A DNA stretch of 64,000 bases, from contig JANVFP010000035.1 in the NCBI GenBank assembly GCA_027919835.1, positions 372,001-436,000 on the forward strand, written 5' to 3'. Source of the stretch: Lentinula raphanica. Taxonomy: Eukaryota > Basidiomycota > Agaricomycetes > Agaricales > Omphalotaceae. A program made the position numbers and the translations under genes. This document shows, piece after piece, positions 1-8,806 of the stretch (positions are counted from its first letter, which is position 1; each line of letters begins with the position of its first letter). Under the pieces are notes generated by a model that was not told the origin of the DNA, searched no databases, and saw nothing but the letters and a program-made list of their open reading frames with translations.

Positions 1-206
1 TCCATACTAGAGTGGTAGTAGGCGAGGTCGTTCCTCACTTCGTAAAACCAGTGGTCAACGTCGAGCGAGGCCGGTCTGGCGTCTGGGTAATTGCTCTTCT
101 TATGACCAGGGAGACCTGAAACGAAAAACACTTTCATTGTGAGAAGAGCGAAGAGTCATGGCAGTCGGATGTCCGACTTTCAAAGCTCACCAAAAGGCTT
201 CCACAT

Positions 207-1276
207 TTAGAGGAAGACGCAACCTGAGCTTGTCAGCTTGGATTTCAGCTTGGACTCTTTCGGCTTGGATTTTGGTCTGAATTCCTCCTTGATTTCCTCG
301 GCAAGTTTCCAATATCGTTTGAACATCTGCAAAGCCCCCTTATCCTCTGGGCTTTTGATGAGGTACTCGACGACCGCCCTGAACTTCAGTAGATCTATTC
401 TCGACTGGATCTGCGTTCTTGGCCCGCCGCCTACGGCCTTCGGTTGCGAGTCTCTTTGCTCTTTCAAGGCTTTCTTCTCTACTTCTCTCCACTCGAGGAT
501 GTCCACGACTTTATTGTAGAGTTTGTGATTCGTCTTTTGGAGTTCTGTGAAAATAGAAATGAATTGTATTGCGAAAAACGTAAAGTTAGGGCTCTAAGTC
601 GGAGCTGGAGATGGAAGATGACTTGACGCACCTCTCAACCTCGGATAGAAAGTTGAAAAGATATCGCATTCCTCCCTTTTGATCTCCGAGACCCTGTCCG
701 CTCTGGTATGCAAACGCACCTCCTTCGTCGTCGCCTTAAGATCGTGTCCTTTTTCTGTTTCTCGTCCTGGTATTCCTTCCGGATCATAGTTGTCGATATA
801 TTCAGCTGAAACAACTATGAAAGAAATGGAGATTAGACTTCACTAACTCTTAAGTTCTATTAACGAGTCAAAGAGCGTGAAGAAGGAAGGAACGAAAAAC
901 CATGAGATAGAGGTTCACCTTGTTCTTGCGGCATGCTAGCTTCCACTTGTACCATGTGTTCAGAGAAAGACTCCGGTTCACTTCTTCCGCGAGCACCGTT
1001 GAAGAAGGTTGAGCGTGAGTCTACGGCCAACAAGTCATTGCTATCATCCGAATCGTCCGAGAGGTGTACGTGCGTGTTTGAGGTAATTGATTGCAAAAAC
1101 TGACTCGTCGAAGGCGTAGGACTACTCTGGCGACCGCGAAGGGTGTCGAAAGTGTCTGCCGAGTCCATTCCTGAGTCGTTAGGAGCATGGATAGGAACAG
1201 GAGCTGCAATGATGGAGAGAATTCCGAGTTCGACAGAGAGGAAGATAGAGAGCAGACGACGATAGACTGATATCAT
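207..1276 (-). CDS. Signal-peptide protein with C-terminal CaaX box (paralog 1)
   Basis: Function unknown. Three exons fit: 1276-919, 805-632 and 544-207, giving 289 residues. I start at the ATG at 1276; the next upstream in-frame codon is only TTG. Residues 1-25 form a hydrophobic segment ending SIIAAP, a typical signal-peptide cleavage context, followed by a Ser/Asp-rich region and a charged helical C-terminal half with the motif SRIDLLKFR. The protein ends SSGCVFL, so the last four residues CVFL make a CaaX box whose final Leu would favour geranylgeranylation. A second gene at 13354-14569 shares intron positions, the N-terminal motif PNDSG, the SGARGRSE-like block NGARGRSE, the AEEI helix and the CaaX end. 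An ER signal and cytosolic prenylation conflict, so the true topology is unclear. I do not recognise the family. Confidence 0.72.
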
Positions 1277-1410
1277 CAAGTCCGCAGTATGAAATTCATA
1301 GAAACGTGCGTTGAGGATTGTTATTCGAGGTTGTTATAGTACGAAAACGCTCTGCGCCGAGGCCTGCTCTCGTTCTTAGTTCAAAGAATGATGTGGTGGT
1401 GGTGGTAGGA

Positions 1411-1506
1411 GACCAGCTCTGACTTTGAGGGATCCGTCGGAGGCGGTACATATATGATGCTCACTGACCGTGCTGTGCGACGCTGCGATAAGATTGATGT
1501 CAAGAT
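1411..1506 (-). promoter_or_regulatory. Upstream block conserved between the two CaaX paralogs
   Basis: This stretch starts about 135 bp upstream of the ATG at 1276. It matches 14671-14749, about 100 bp upstream of the paralog's ATG. Shared pieces are CCAGCTCTGACTTT, CCGTCGG and GATAAGATTGAT, with a TATA-like run (acatatatg here, ttttatagg in the other copy) between them. The match shows the duplication included the proximal promoter. That it is regulatory is inference from position and retention. Confidence 0.45.
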
Positions 1507-1510
1507 GCTT

Positions 1511-2806
1511 TGGTTCGAGCCACTACTATCAATGGGTATTTTGCTTGAGCCCCGGTTGCTGCTAACATCTGGTGCGGGTTAGAGGTTGAAGCAAGATTCC
1601 AGACGTTTTGAGAAATTTCCCGGTGAGCGGAAGTGAACAGAAGTGAACAAACTCATGTTATTTTCTCACGCATATGGTCTCATTCGTTCAACGTCCACTA
1701 CTACTCACCTCGCCTTAGATGGAATGAAGCTCCCTCACACGCAATACTTCCGGTTCGTCCAGAGCTGGATTCCCGCTGTGCAACTGCTTGCTGGCACAGA
1801 TACCGTACAACAGAGCGCACTGGATGGGACGACCTCGAGAGGCGATGATCGTGTCAAGCACCAGGACCATTCGACCGAAGGCAATTGCCTTCGACAATTA
1901 TACAAGATATCCACCGTGGCACGGTGATGTGCTCGCGAAGCTTAATCCCAGTGAGAGGCACATACTCTAGCAGTATGAAGAAGGAGAAAAAGCCGAAACT
2001 CACCATGTGCGTGTTTCCGATTCACTGAGTTCCTAGCAGCACAACACTCAAAATCCACCTCATCACATCATTCAAAAGTGTATCAGTCAGCTCGAACAGT
2101 TGAGGCAAACATACTCTGAGAGTATCAGACAAAAAGACCTCGATTTGAACGAGAAAGAACGCATTTACTCCTCGAATTCAAAGAATCTCATTTTCCCTTT
2201 GCCGTGCAAAATACAAACAAGTATAAACACAGACCACACTCTACGGTCCTCACATGAAACCACTTGCTTCGCTTCGCTCGCAATCATACATCTCGGTGAG
2301 AGTCAAAGAATAATATACAACCACCAGAGTAACGATTTGCATGGAAAAGACTCTACGCTGAAGTTACAGGCCATACTAGCTTGGTGGTTTCCGAGTTTGT
2401 GAACCCAGTGTATTCGAGTGGGAGACTCATGCTTGCTCCGTCCCCAGTTGAAGGAACCCTTAAGAACAGAACTCTATAATGAGAAATCCACATAGTGCAT
2501 TCGAATTTCGGAAAAGCTTACCGGAGAGCTTCCAGATTCAAAGGATATTGCAACTTGGCTCTAAGTTAGTTGGATGTGTCGACGTCTTGAACTTTAGGCT
2601 CGATAGCGATGCTGGTGGCAATAATAAAAATAATTAATTCCTTCCAAAAAAGGAAAGAGGAAAAGGGAAGAGAGCGAAGATTCTCTCCATAATGTAGTGT
2701 TATGCCTCTTAAATTTCTCAGTAAGATGCAATCAGATGTTTGAGCTTGTTGTACTGAGATTTACCATCCATTGAGGTGAAGGAGTGAGCAGGATTGAGCT
2801 CAACAT
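1511..2806. other. Intergenic, no gene supported
   Basis: About 1.3 kb with only short open frames in all six frames and no recognisable domain. It is AT-rich with short homopolymer and purine runs near 2640-2690. I see no tRNA-like fold or repeat here. It ends at the target-site copy flanking the retrotransposon. Confidence 0.5.
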
Positions 2807-2810
2807 AAAT

Positions 2811-3496
2811 TGAAGACGAAAGATGTGTTCCACGGATGGAACAGAGTGGGCTGAGTCGAGAACGGTATAGGGCTGTAAAGCTACAGAGTACGTCAGCACG
2901 AAAATATTAAGTGAAATCTTATCTTTGTTCGAGTCTTCGCTCGAAAGTCTGTATGTCGGGCTGCTTCGAGCCTAATTCCTAAGGTTGTTGGCTACTGCGA
3001 GCCTCTTGAGTCACGAACGAAAAGAAAGATTCAAAGGGCCAAGGCCGGGGAAGAATACATTCACGATCCCTCGAGAGGGTCTACATATAGTCCAGAGTTG
3101 GAGCAAAGTGATTACAAATCTTGTCAAGAATTAATGATCGTCGTTCGAAGGTGTTGAACGTCTACCTCGCTCGGGTTTCACGTCGGGAGTCCGCTTGATG
3201 CAATCCCCCAGAGACAAAGAGCCCTCCAACTCTCTTCACTTGCTCAAGGTGAAGGTCTCTGGTGGCGGTCCGGACGCTTAACCTCTGCTCGGTGTCAGTT
3301 CGGTAGGTAAAGAAGAGAAAAGAAAAGTCTGTAGGATGAAGAAAACATACGAAATCACAATGTCTGTCCAAGAGATGAATTTAAGCTGTCAGGGCTTGGA
3401 TCGAGTACGGTCCCTTTAGGCATAGCGAAGATCGTCCGAGAGCCAGGAAGGTCCATCCTGACCGAGTCGACCGGTGACGAAGTCGACACGACCACA
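2811..3496 (-). repeat. 3' LTR of the gypsy element
   Basis: Matches 11569-12254 at an offset of 8758 bp throughout my line-by-line comparison. It begins TGAAGACGAAAG and ends CGACACGACCACA on the plus strand. A 69-codon open frame at 3162-3371 occurs in both LTRs with the same translation, but nothing suggests it is a gene. Confidence 0.93.
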
Positions 3497-3575
3497 GAGG
3501 CGGATACTTGAGACACCGACCTCGGGGTCCCTATCACCTCCACGCAAAATTCTCTACCCTCCTTCCACCCCTCCT

Positions 3576-4793
3576 CTACTTTCCCGCTTCTTCTACCCAC
3601 AATAGCCAGTACCTGTAAGCTGCCGCGATCCGTTCCTGATAGTCGATGACCCATTCGTCGTCGGTCAAGGCCGCCACCTCCCTCTCGAATTCTTTCTTCG
3701 TCTTTCTCCAAGCCGGGTGAATATCCTCTTCCCTTCCCATCCACATCTCGAAAACCTTCTTCTCTACTATCCCTCTCCTACCCCTCACGCTCTTTCCCGA
3801 TCCTCTCTCCTTCACAACCCACTCCCCCTTTTCTTCGTCTAAGTAGTGTCGGTAAAATCGGTGATGTATCTTGCTTTCGATCAGGTTTCGTTCCCACCCG
3901 AATACGTAGCGCAGAGGCTCTGGCTCGTTTCGAGGGTCGTGGCAAGAAGAAAGGTGCACCTGGTACTGAAGTCTATCCAGGGCGAAGTCGACGTCTCGAC
4001 GGAAGACGGTATGGTATATAAGTATGGGCCACTCTTCCCCATTCATGGAAACGTAGTCGTCCTCTTCGTACAGAAACCGAACGGTGAAGTCGCGTCGTAC
4101 AAACGAATCCATAGGAGTTCTTGAAAAGAAACGATTAATCCCTCCTGAATGAGCGAAAGCTCGAACATGTACGATAAGATCTTCTGGAAGCGTCTCGGTC
4201 AGCTTAAAGGAGTCATACGTCAAAGAAGATTCGAAAGGCTTATTCCAGTACAACTCCGACAACGGAGAGGCCTTTATCACTTGAAGAGACCAGTTTTTGC
4301 CGTAAGGTCCAGCTGAGGAAGTTTGCGTAGGACGAAAGAACTGAAACGGAACATACGTCTCGTCCTGGAACACCACTTGACTTCCCTCCTTCCTTTGTCT
4401 TGTCTTGACATTTTCAAGCCACTGTCGATAGCGAAGCGCGCAGCCGTGTTCTCGGCTGACCCTTTCATAACTGCTGATTTCGTGGTCGTCCCATCCCACA
4501 TGCGCCAGATACTCTAAAACCTTTCTCTCCTTCAAGTCAAAATCGTCCACCAATATCCTGTTCTTGATGAGGTCCCTCCGTACGATTATCTGTATCAAGA
4601 CTGCAAAAATTTGGTCAAGTGAAGCGTGTAGGGGATTAAAAGTTGGCATGTAACAATCTTTGAGAAATTTTAAGTGCTGTGCAGTAAGAGCGAGAAAACA
4701 CGAACGTCCCGATTTCTTGGCGACGTATCCTATAAGTACAATTATGATTGAGGAAAGAAACGAACAAAAGAAAATCGGTCGCGCGAAGTCCAT
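3576..4793 (-). CDS. Third retrotransposon gene, membrane-anchored protein of unknown function
   Basis: This 405-codon frame lies between pol and the 3' LTR and is intact. The first ATG is at 4793. The frame stays open upstream to the end of pol, where GTGA overlaps the pol stop, so read-in by frameshift or reinitiation is possible. Right after the start comes a hydrophobic stretch (FFCSFLSSIIIVLIGYV) that looks like a signal anchor. The rest is soluble and charged, with many Trp and Tyr residues near the C-terminus (YRYWLLWVEEAGK). I see no RNase H, integrase or chromodomain signature. Position downstream of pol and a membrane segment are what an env-like gene would show, but there is only one hydrophobic segment and no obvious fusion peptide or second anchor, so envelope function is not supported. 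It could equally be a captured or assembly-accessory gene. Confidence 0.7.
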   Translation of the reverse strand: MDFARPIFFCSFLSSIIIVLIGYVAKKSGRSCFLALTAQHLKFLKDCYMPTFNPLHASLDQIFAVLIQIIVRRDLIKNRILVDDFDLKERKVLEYLAHVGWDDHEISSYERVSREHGCALRYRQWLENVKTRQRKEGSQVVFQDETYVPFQFFRPTQTSSAGPYGKNWSLQVIKASPLSELYWNKPFESSLTYDSFKLTETLPEDLIVHVRAFAHSGGINRFFSRTPMDSFVRRDFTVRFLYEEDDYVSMNGEEWPILIYHTVFRRDVDFALDRLQYQVHLSSCHDPRNEPEPLRYVFGWERNLIESKIHHRFYRHYLDEEKGEWVVKERGSGKSVRGRRGIVEKKVFEMWMGREEDIHPAWRKTKKEFEREVAALTDDEWVIDYQERIAAAYRYWLLWVEEAGK

Positions 4794-4828
4794 GGCTTCG
4801 AATCCCAAGAAATTATTCCTCTCGACGA

Positions 4829-7800
4829 TCACTTTCGTGCACCGTCGAGAGCGACTACTCGGTACAATTGTTCATCCTTGAGACGAACTTCTTCCCGAGC
4901 TATCGTCGAAAGAAAAGAAGCTTTACACTGAGAATCACTACTCATCGTAGAAGACACGCTCGCCCTAAGGCTTGCCACTTTTGCCTGTCTTGTTTTTGGC
5001 TTCGTTGGAATACGAGATCTTAAGGTTTGATTTTCCGGTCTGAAAAAGAACAATCTGAGTCGCTGAGCATGGACGTGTCCCCGCATTACCGTCCCGTCTA
5101 GCTCTCTCAATATGAAGGCTCCACTATCAGTTTTCTCGTGGATGACGAAAGGTCCCGAATAAGTCCAATCTCCTTTGTTACCTTGCTGCATTTCGAGTTG
5201 CGACTCTCTCAACCACACGTACATCCCTTCTTCATATTCGTGGAAATCGTACTTCCCCCCATGTCGTCGGAGTTGGTCGTCAATGGCTCTCTTTCGGGTG
5301 GACCTGATCCTCGCGTAGGAAAGCCTGAGTCCCACATCCCTTCTTTGTAACTGCAAAATTCTGATAGTCAGCAAGTCAACAGTAGAGCTCACCTTATCCC
5401 AGTCCAACATTTGCCAAGTTACTTCTTCTATGTCGAACGAGAGCACCGGATGAGTCCCATACAAGAGGAAGTAAGGTGAGAACCCTGTCGCCCTTGAAGC
5501 CGTTATTCTGACAGCGAACAATCCTGTATTCAGTAAGCTCGGCCACGTTCCTAAGGCATCCCCGGCGGCTTTGACGATAGCCTCCACCAGTGGAACATGT
5601 GCCCGTTCGATTACTCCGTTTCCCTGAGGATGGTATGGGGTAGAGACGACTATCCGACACCTATATTGAGTCGACAATAACTCTTTTACCTCTTTCTGGA
5701 ACTCCGGCCCCGCATCCATCGTTATGAATGGAACGCATCCGAACCTGCAAATGATGTTTTCGTAAATGAATTTAGCCACCACACTGGCTGTGAGAACTTT
5801 CAACGCTTTCGCCTCGGGCCACAATATGTTAGGTTCAATGGCATGAATGATGTACTTAAACCCTCCCGTTCCCATCGGCATGTGGATACTATCCAGGTTG
5901 AAGTGTCTCAGCACTGGAGACTGCCACGAAACGTCCTGAGGTACCAAGGGAATGTTCCTTGCCAGTTTCTGGCACTCTATACACGATCGCACGAAGAACG
6001 ACACGGAATCGTACATGTTTGGCCAATAGAACCTTTCTGAAACTTGTTTGTAAGTTGCGTCTCGGCCACGATGACCTACCTCGTTGTGAGCTTGAGCTAA
6101 AATTTCTCCCCTTTTTGCTCCTTCCTCGACTACCAGCCGGGGAAGCTTCCCCTCCCCCTTCTTGGGTAACATCCACATCCTTCCATCTCTCAGAAAGAAT
6201 CTTCTAGCCCTCTTGAAGAATCTAATCCGCTCTTGGTCAGTGACTATTTCCGCTGGAAGCTCACCCGTTTCTAAAAACTCTCTAATTTCTCTCCAGTACA
6301 TCTTCCCGTCTTCTTCTCGTTTCTTGAACCTTCTCTTGCCCTCTACCGACACAAACTCCTCTCCTTCCAAGCTCCCGGGCTCCCCGTACAAGGTTACCTC
6401 CATACTCACCTCTTCCTCGCCTATCCTAAAAATCTCTGTTCGTCTCGCTGTGACCTTCCGGGGCACGAATTCCTTCATAACCTGCAACTCCTCTTGCAAG
6501 ACTACTCTCACTGCCGACGCCTCGTGGAGAGAATTCTCCGTCTCTGTCTTTTCCCTCTCACCTTCTTCCCCATACGTTACCACTCTCTGTGACCCAGTTG
6601 ACGCCCGTGCTTCGCATACGTGTCGATCCATTCGGTATGAATCCTCGTACCTGTCTGAAAACTTGATTGCTAACATTTCGAGCAAGTAAGGGATTTGGAC
6701 TTGACCTTCTTTCATCATCCGTCCCCATTCTGTGTCCCAGACCACCGTGTCGATATACCCTTCCAGGAATCTTTCCTGGTCTTCCTCTGTTTCGACTCTT
6801 TCGCCCTCGTCTGCCGGTCTTCTAGATAACGCGTCTTCGACCTTGTGTGCTGCCGCCGGAACGTGGTTAGTCTCAAACGTAAAGAGCTTACACCACGTTA
6901 TCCATCGAAGTACCGGCGCATTTGGCACGTCGTCAGGAGTCTTCAGCATTTGCGCCAATGATATTGCATCATGGTCTAGTCTGAAAAGGATACCCCATAT
7001 TCGGTGTCGGAGCTCCTTAAAGGCCCTAAAAACGCTGTATAGTTCCGACTTGGGTTGTCCATAGTTCTGCTCCCTGTCGTTGAAGGTGCATGACCCGAAT
7101 CCCGCTGGCCGCTTCAGCTTGTCTCGTACTTGATAGAGACTCCATCCTGCTCCCGAGTAGCACCCGTCTACGGCTACTACCACCAATCCTTCATCCGATT
7201 GCCTCGGTTTCCTCGTCACTTTCTTCGCCGCTTCATAGTCTATGGCTATGATGACTGGTGCTCTCGAAATTCGGTGCTTGAGTTCGTCGAAAGCTTCTAT
7301 AGCTTCTCCGGAGAATACGAATTCCTTTTCTGTCAAATCTCTCAGCAGTATAGTCAGAGGTTTCGCGATGATTGAAAACTTGTGAATCCATCTCCTTCCT
7401 ACGCCGGCTACTCCCAAAAACCCTCTCACTTCCGTCGTGCTTCTCGGTATCGGCCAGGTTACGATTTTCGTCACCATGGACGGCTCCATGATCCATCCCT
7501 CCAATGCAACCACGGTCCCGACTATCTTCAATCTTATCGCTGCTACGACGGCTTTTGAACCCGACGCCGTTATTCCTGCCTCTATCATGGTGCCTAGCAG
7601 TAAGTCCATTCGTTCCACGTACTCCCACACAAACCTTCTGATTCCCGGATAGATTTCTTCGTCATTGTATCGCGTCGTCGGCCCTTTCAATCCACAATCG
7701 TCAATAAAAACGCTAGAGAATTCCCGCACCTGCTCGATGGAGTGATTCGTACATCTCTGAAAGTCTTGTATGGCGTTTGTGAACCCCATTACCATGGTAG

Positions 7801-8806
7801 CCTGTTGTCTAGCTCCCACTGGCGACGTGAACGCAAACATAGGTCTGGACTTCTCGTCTACCCAGCGCGCGTCGAACCCTGAAAACAAGTCGAACAATCC
7901 ATATAAAGCGTGACCTATGAAACTTTCGGCAAAATCGTTGACATTCGGCGGAAGACTAGCATCCTGAATTGTGACCGAGTTCAGCTCTTCCAGATTAATG
8001 ACAAGTCGCACACCTTTCTTCTTTTTCACCGCAAACATGGCCGACCTATAACTTGATGTAGTCGGCTCGAATTTACCTATCTTTTCCGCCTTCAAGATCT
8101 CTTCAACGACTTCTTCCTTGATGGCTCGGGGTATTGGAATTGGCGCTCGTTGCCACGGCGTATGCTCTATCGTAGGAATCGAATAATCAGGAAAATATCT
8201 TCGTGAAAACGAACCTCGTTCCGTTTGCTCCCACGCGAAGGCCGTCTCTCGCTTCTTCAATACCCATGCTATCAAATCCACCTCGTCCTTTCTCAATATC
8301 CCCTCCTCTATCCTCCCTAGCATCTCTTCCATCCTGTCTCTCGTCATTCTTCCTTCCGCGAAGTCAAGCTTCTCCCACTCCGGCGGTTTCTCCGGTAACT
8401 TGAGCGGCATCGTCTTGGGTATCGGTTTGAATTGTTGCGCGACCGGGTCCGGGAAATAAGTTGGAACGGGTCGATATTTTCTGTGTACTGGCTTGTATTT
8501 TGATCTAGGCTTCTTTCCCGGAAGGTTGGTGCTTCCCACCGCCCCCGTCTCTTTGATTTCTACTAATGATTCTGCAAACTCTGGAAACGCTCTAGCTGTC
8601 CATAAAGAGTTAGTGTCAACGGACATATAATTACCAGACGCCAACGCGTACTGGCGCAAGCAACGGTCAAGAAATGGTGATGGATTAGCTTCAAATAGTG
8701 AGTCAAAATCTTGATACTCAGCGTTGCCCAAAAGGGCTTCTAACGATCTCCCCACAGTTGCTGACCCCGACGACGCATGGAAGATCGGACGCGCCGCCGC
8801 TTTCAA
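4829..8806 (-). CDS. pol: Pol polyprotein: reverse transcriptase, RNase H, integrase
   Basis: About 1325 codons in the -1 frame relative to gag. The frame starts at the gag stop without an ATG, so it is probably made as a Gag-Pol fusion. The RT domain spans roughly residues 230-480, with catalytic VFIDD near 366-370 in place of the more usual YVDD. RNase H begins near 545 (AVDGCYSGAGW) and includes the downstream Glu in KSELYSVF. The integrase zinc-binding HHCC module lies near 907-947 (HNEVGH, CIECQK). The integrase core follows with D of LDSIH, D of TMDAGPEF and E of GVIERAH in the DDE spacing. A GPF-like C-terminal module (YSGPFVIHEK) is present and no chromodomain follows. The frame is uninterrupted. 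Its TGA overlaps the possible GTG entry of the third gene. Confidence 0.95.
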   Translation of the reverse strand: MKAAARPIFHASSGSATVGRSLEALLGNAEYQDFDSLFEANPSPFLDRCLRQYALASGNYMSVDTNSLWTARAFPEFAESLVEIKETGAVGSTNLPGKKPRSKYKPVHRKYRPVPTYFPDPVAQQFKPIPKTMPLKLPEKPPEWEKLDFAEGRMTRDRMEEMLGRIEEGILRKDEVDLIAWVLKKRETAFAWEQTERGSFSRRYFPDYSIPTIEHTPWQRAPIPIPRAIKEEVVEEILKAEKIGKFEPTTSSYRSAMFAVKKKKGVRLVINLEELNSVTIQDASLPPNVNDFAESFIGHALYGLFDLFSGFDARWVDEKSRPMFAFTSPVGARQQATMVMGFTNAIQDFQRCTNHSIEQVREFSSVFIDDCGLKGPTTRYNDEEIYPGIRRFVWEYVERMDLLLGTMIEAGITASGSKAVVAAIRLKIVGTVVALEGWIMEPSMVTKIVTWPIPRSTTEVRGFLGVAGVGRRWIHKFSIIAKPLTILLRDLTEKEFVFSGEAIEAFDELKHRISRAPVIIAIDYEAAKKVTRKPRQSDEGLVVVAVDGCYSGAGWSLYQVRDKLKRPAGFGSCTFNDREQNYGQPKSELYSVFRAFKELRHRIWGILFRLDHDAISLAQMLKTPDDVPNAPVLRWITWCKLFTFETNHVPAAAHKVEDALSRRPADEGERVETEEDQERFLEGYIDTVVWDTEWGRMMKEGQVQIPYLLEMLAIKFSDRYEDSYRMDRHVCEARASTGSQRVVTYGEEGEREKTETENSLHEASAVRVVLQEELQVMKEFVPRKVTARRTEIFRIGEEEVSMEVTLYGEPGSLEGEEFVSVEGKRRFKKREEDGKMYWREIREFLETGELPAEIVTDQERIRFFKRARRFFLRDGRMWMLPKKGEGKLPRLVVEEGAKRGEILAQAHNEVGHRGRDATYKQVSERFYWPNMYDSVSFFVRSCIECQKLARNIPLVPQDVSWQSPVLRHFNLDSIHMPMGTGGFKYIIHAIEPNILWPEAKALKVLTASVVAKFIYENIICRFGCVPFITMDAGPEFQKEVKELLSTQYRCRIVVSTPYHPQGNGVIERAHVPLVEAIVKAAGDALGTWPSLLNTGLFAVRITASRATGFSPYFLLYGTHPVLSFDIEEVTWQMLDWDKVSSTVDLLTIRILQLQRRDVGLRLSYARIRSTRKRAIDDQLRRHGGKYDFHEYEEGMYVWLRESQLEMQQGNKGDWTYSGPFVIHEKTDSGAFILRELDGTVMRGHVHAQRLRLFFFRPENQTLRSRIPTKPKTRQAKVASLRASVSSTMSSDSQCKASFLSTIAREEVRLKDEQLYRVVALDGARK

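Noticed and set aside
3162..3371. 69-codon open frame in each LTR
   Set aside because: It occurs in both LTRs only because the LTRs are the same. There is no start context, domain or known LTR-encoded product.
3576..4793. Calling the third gypsy gene an envelope gene
   Set aside because: There is a single N-terminal hydrophobic segment, with no fusion peptide, second anchor or glycoprotein-like Cys pattern that would support it.
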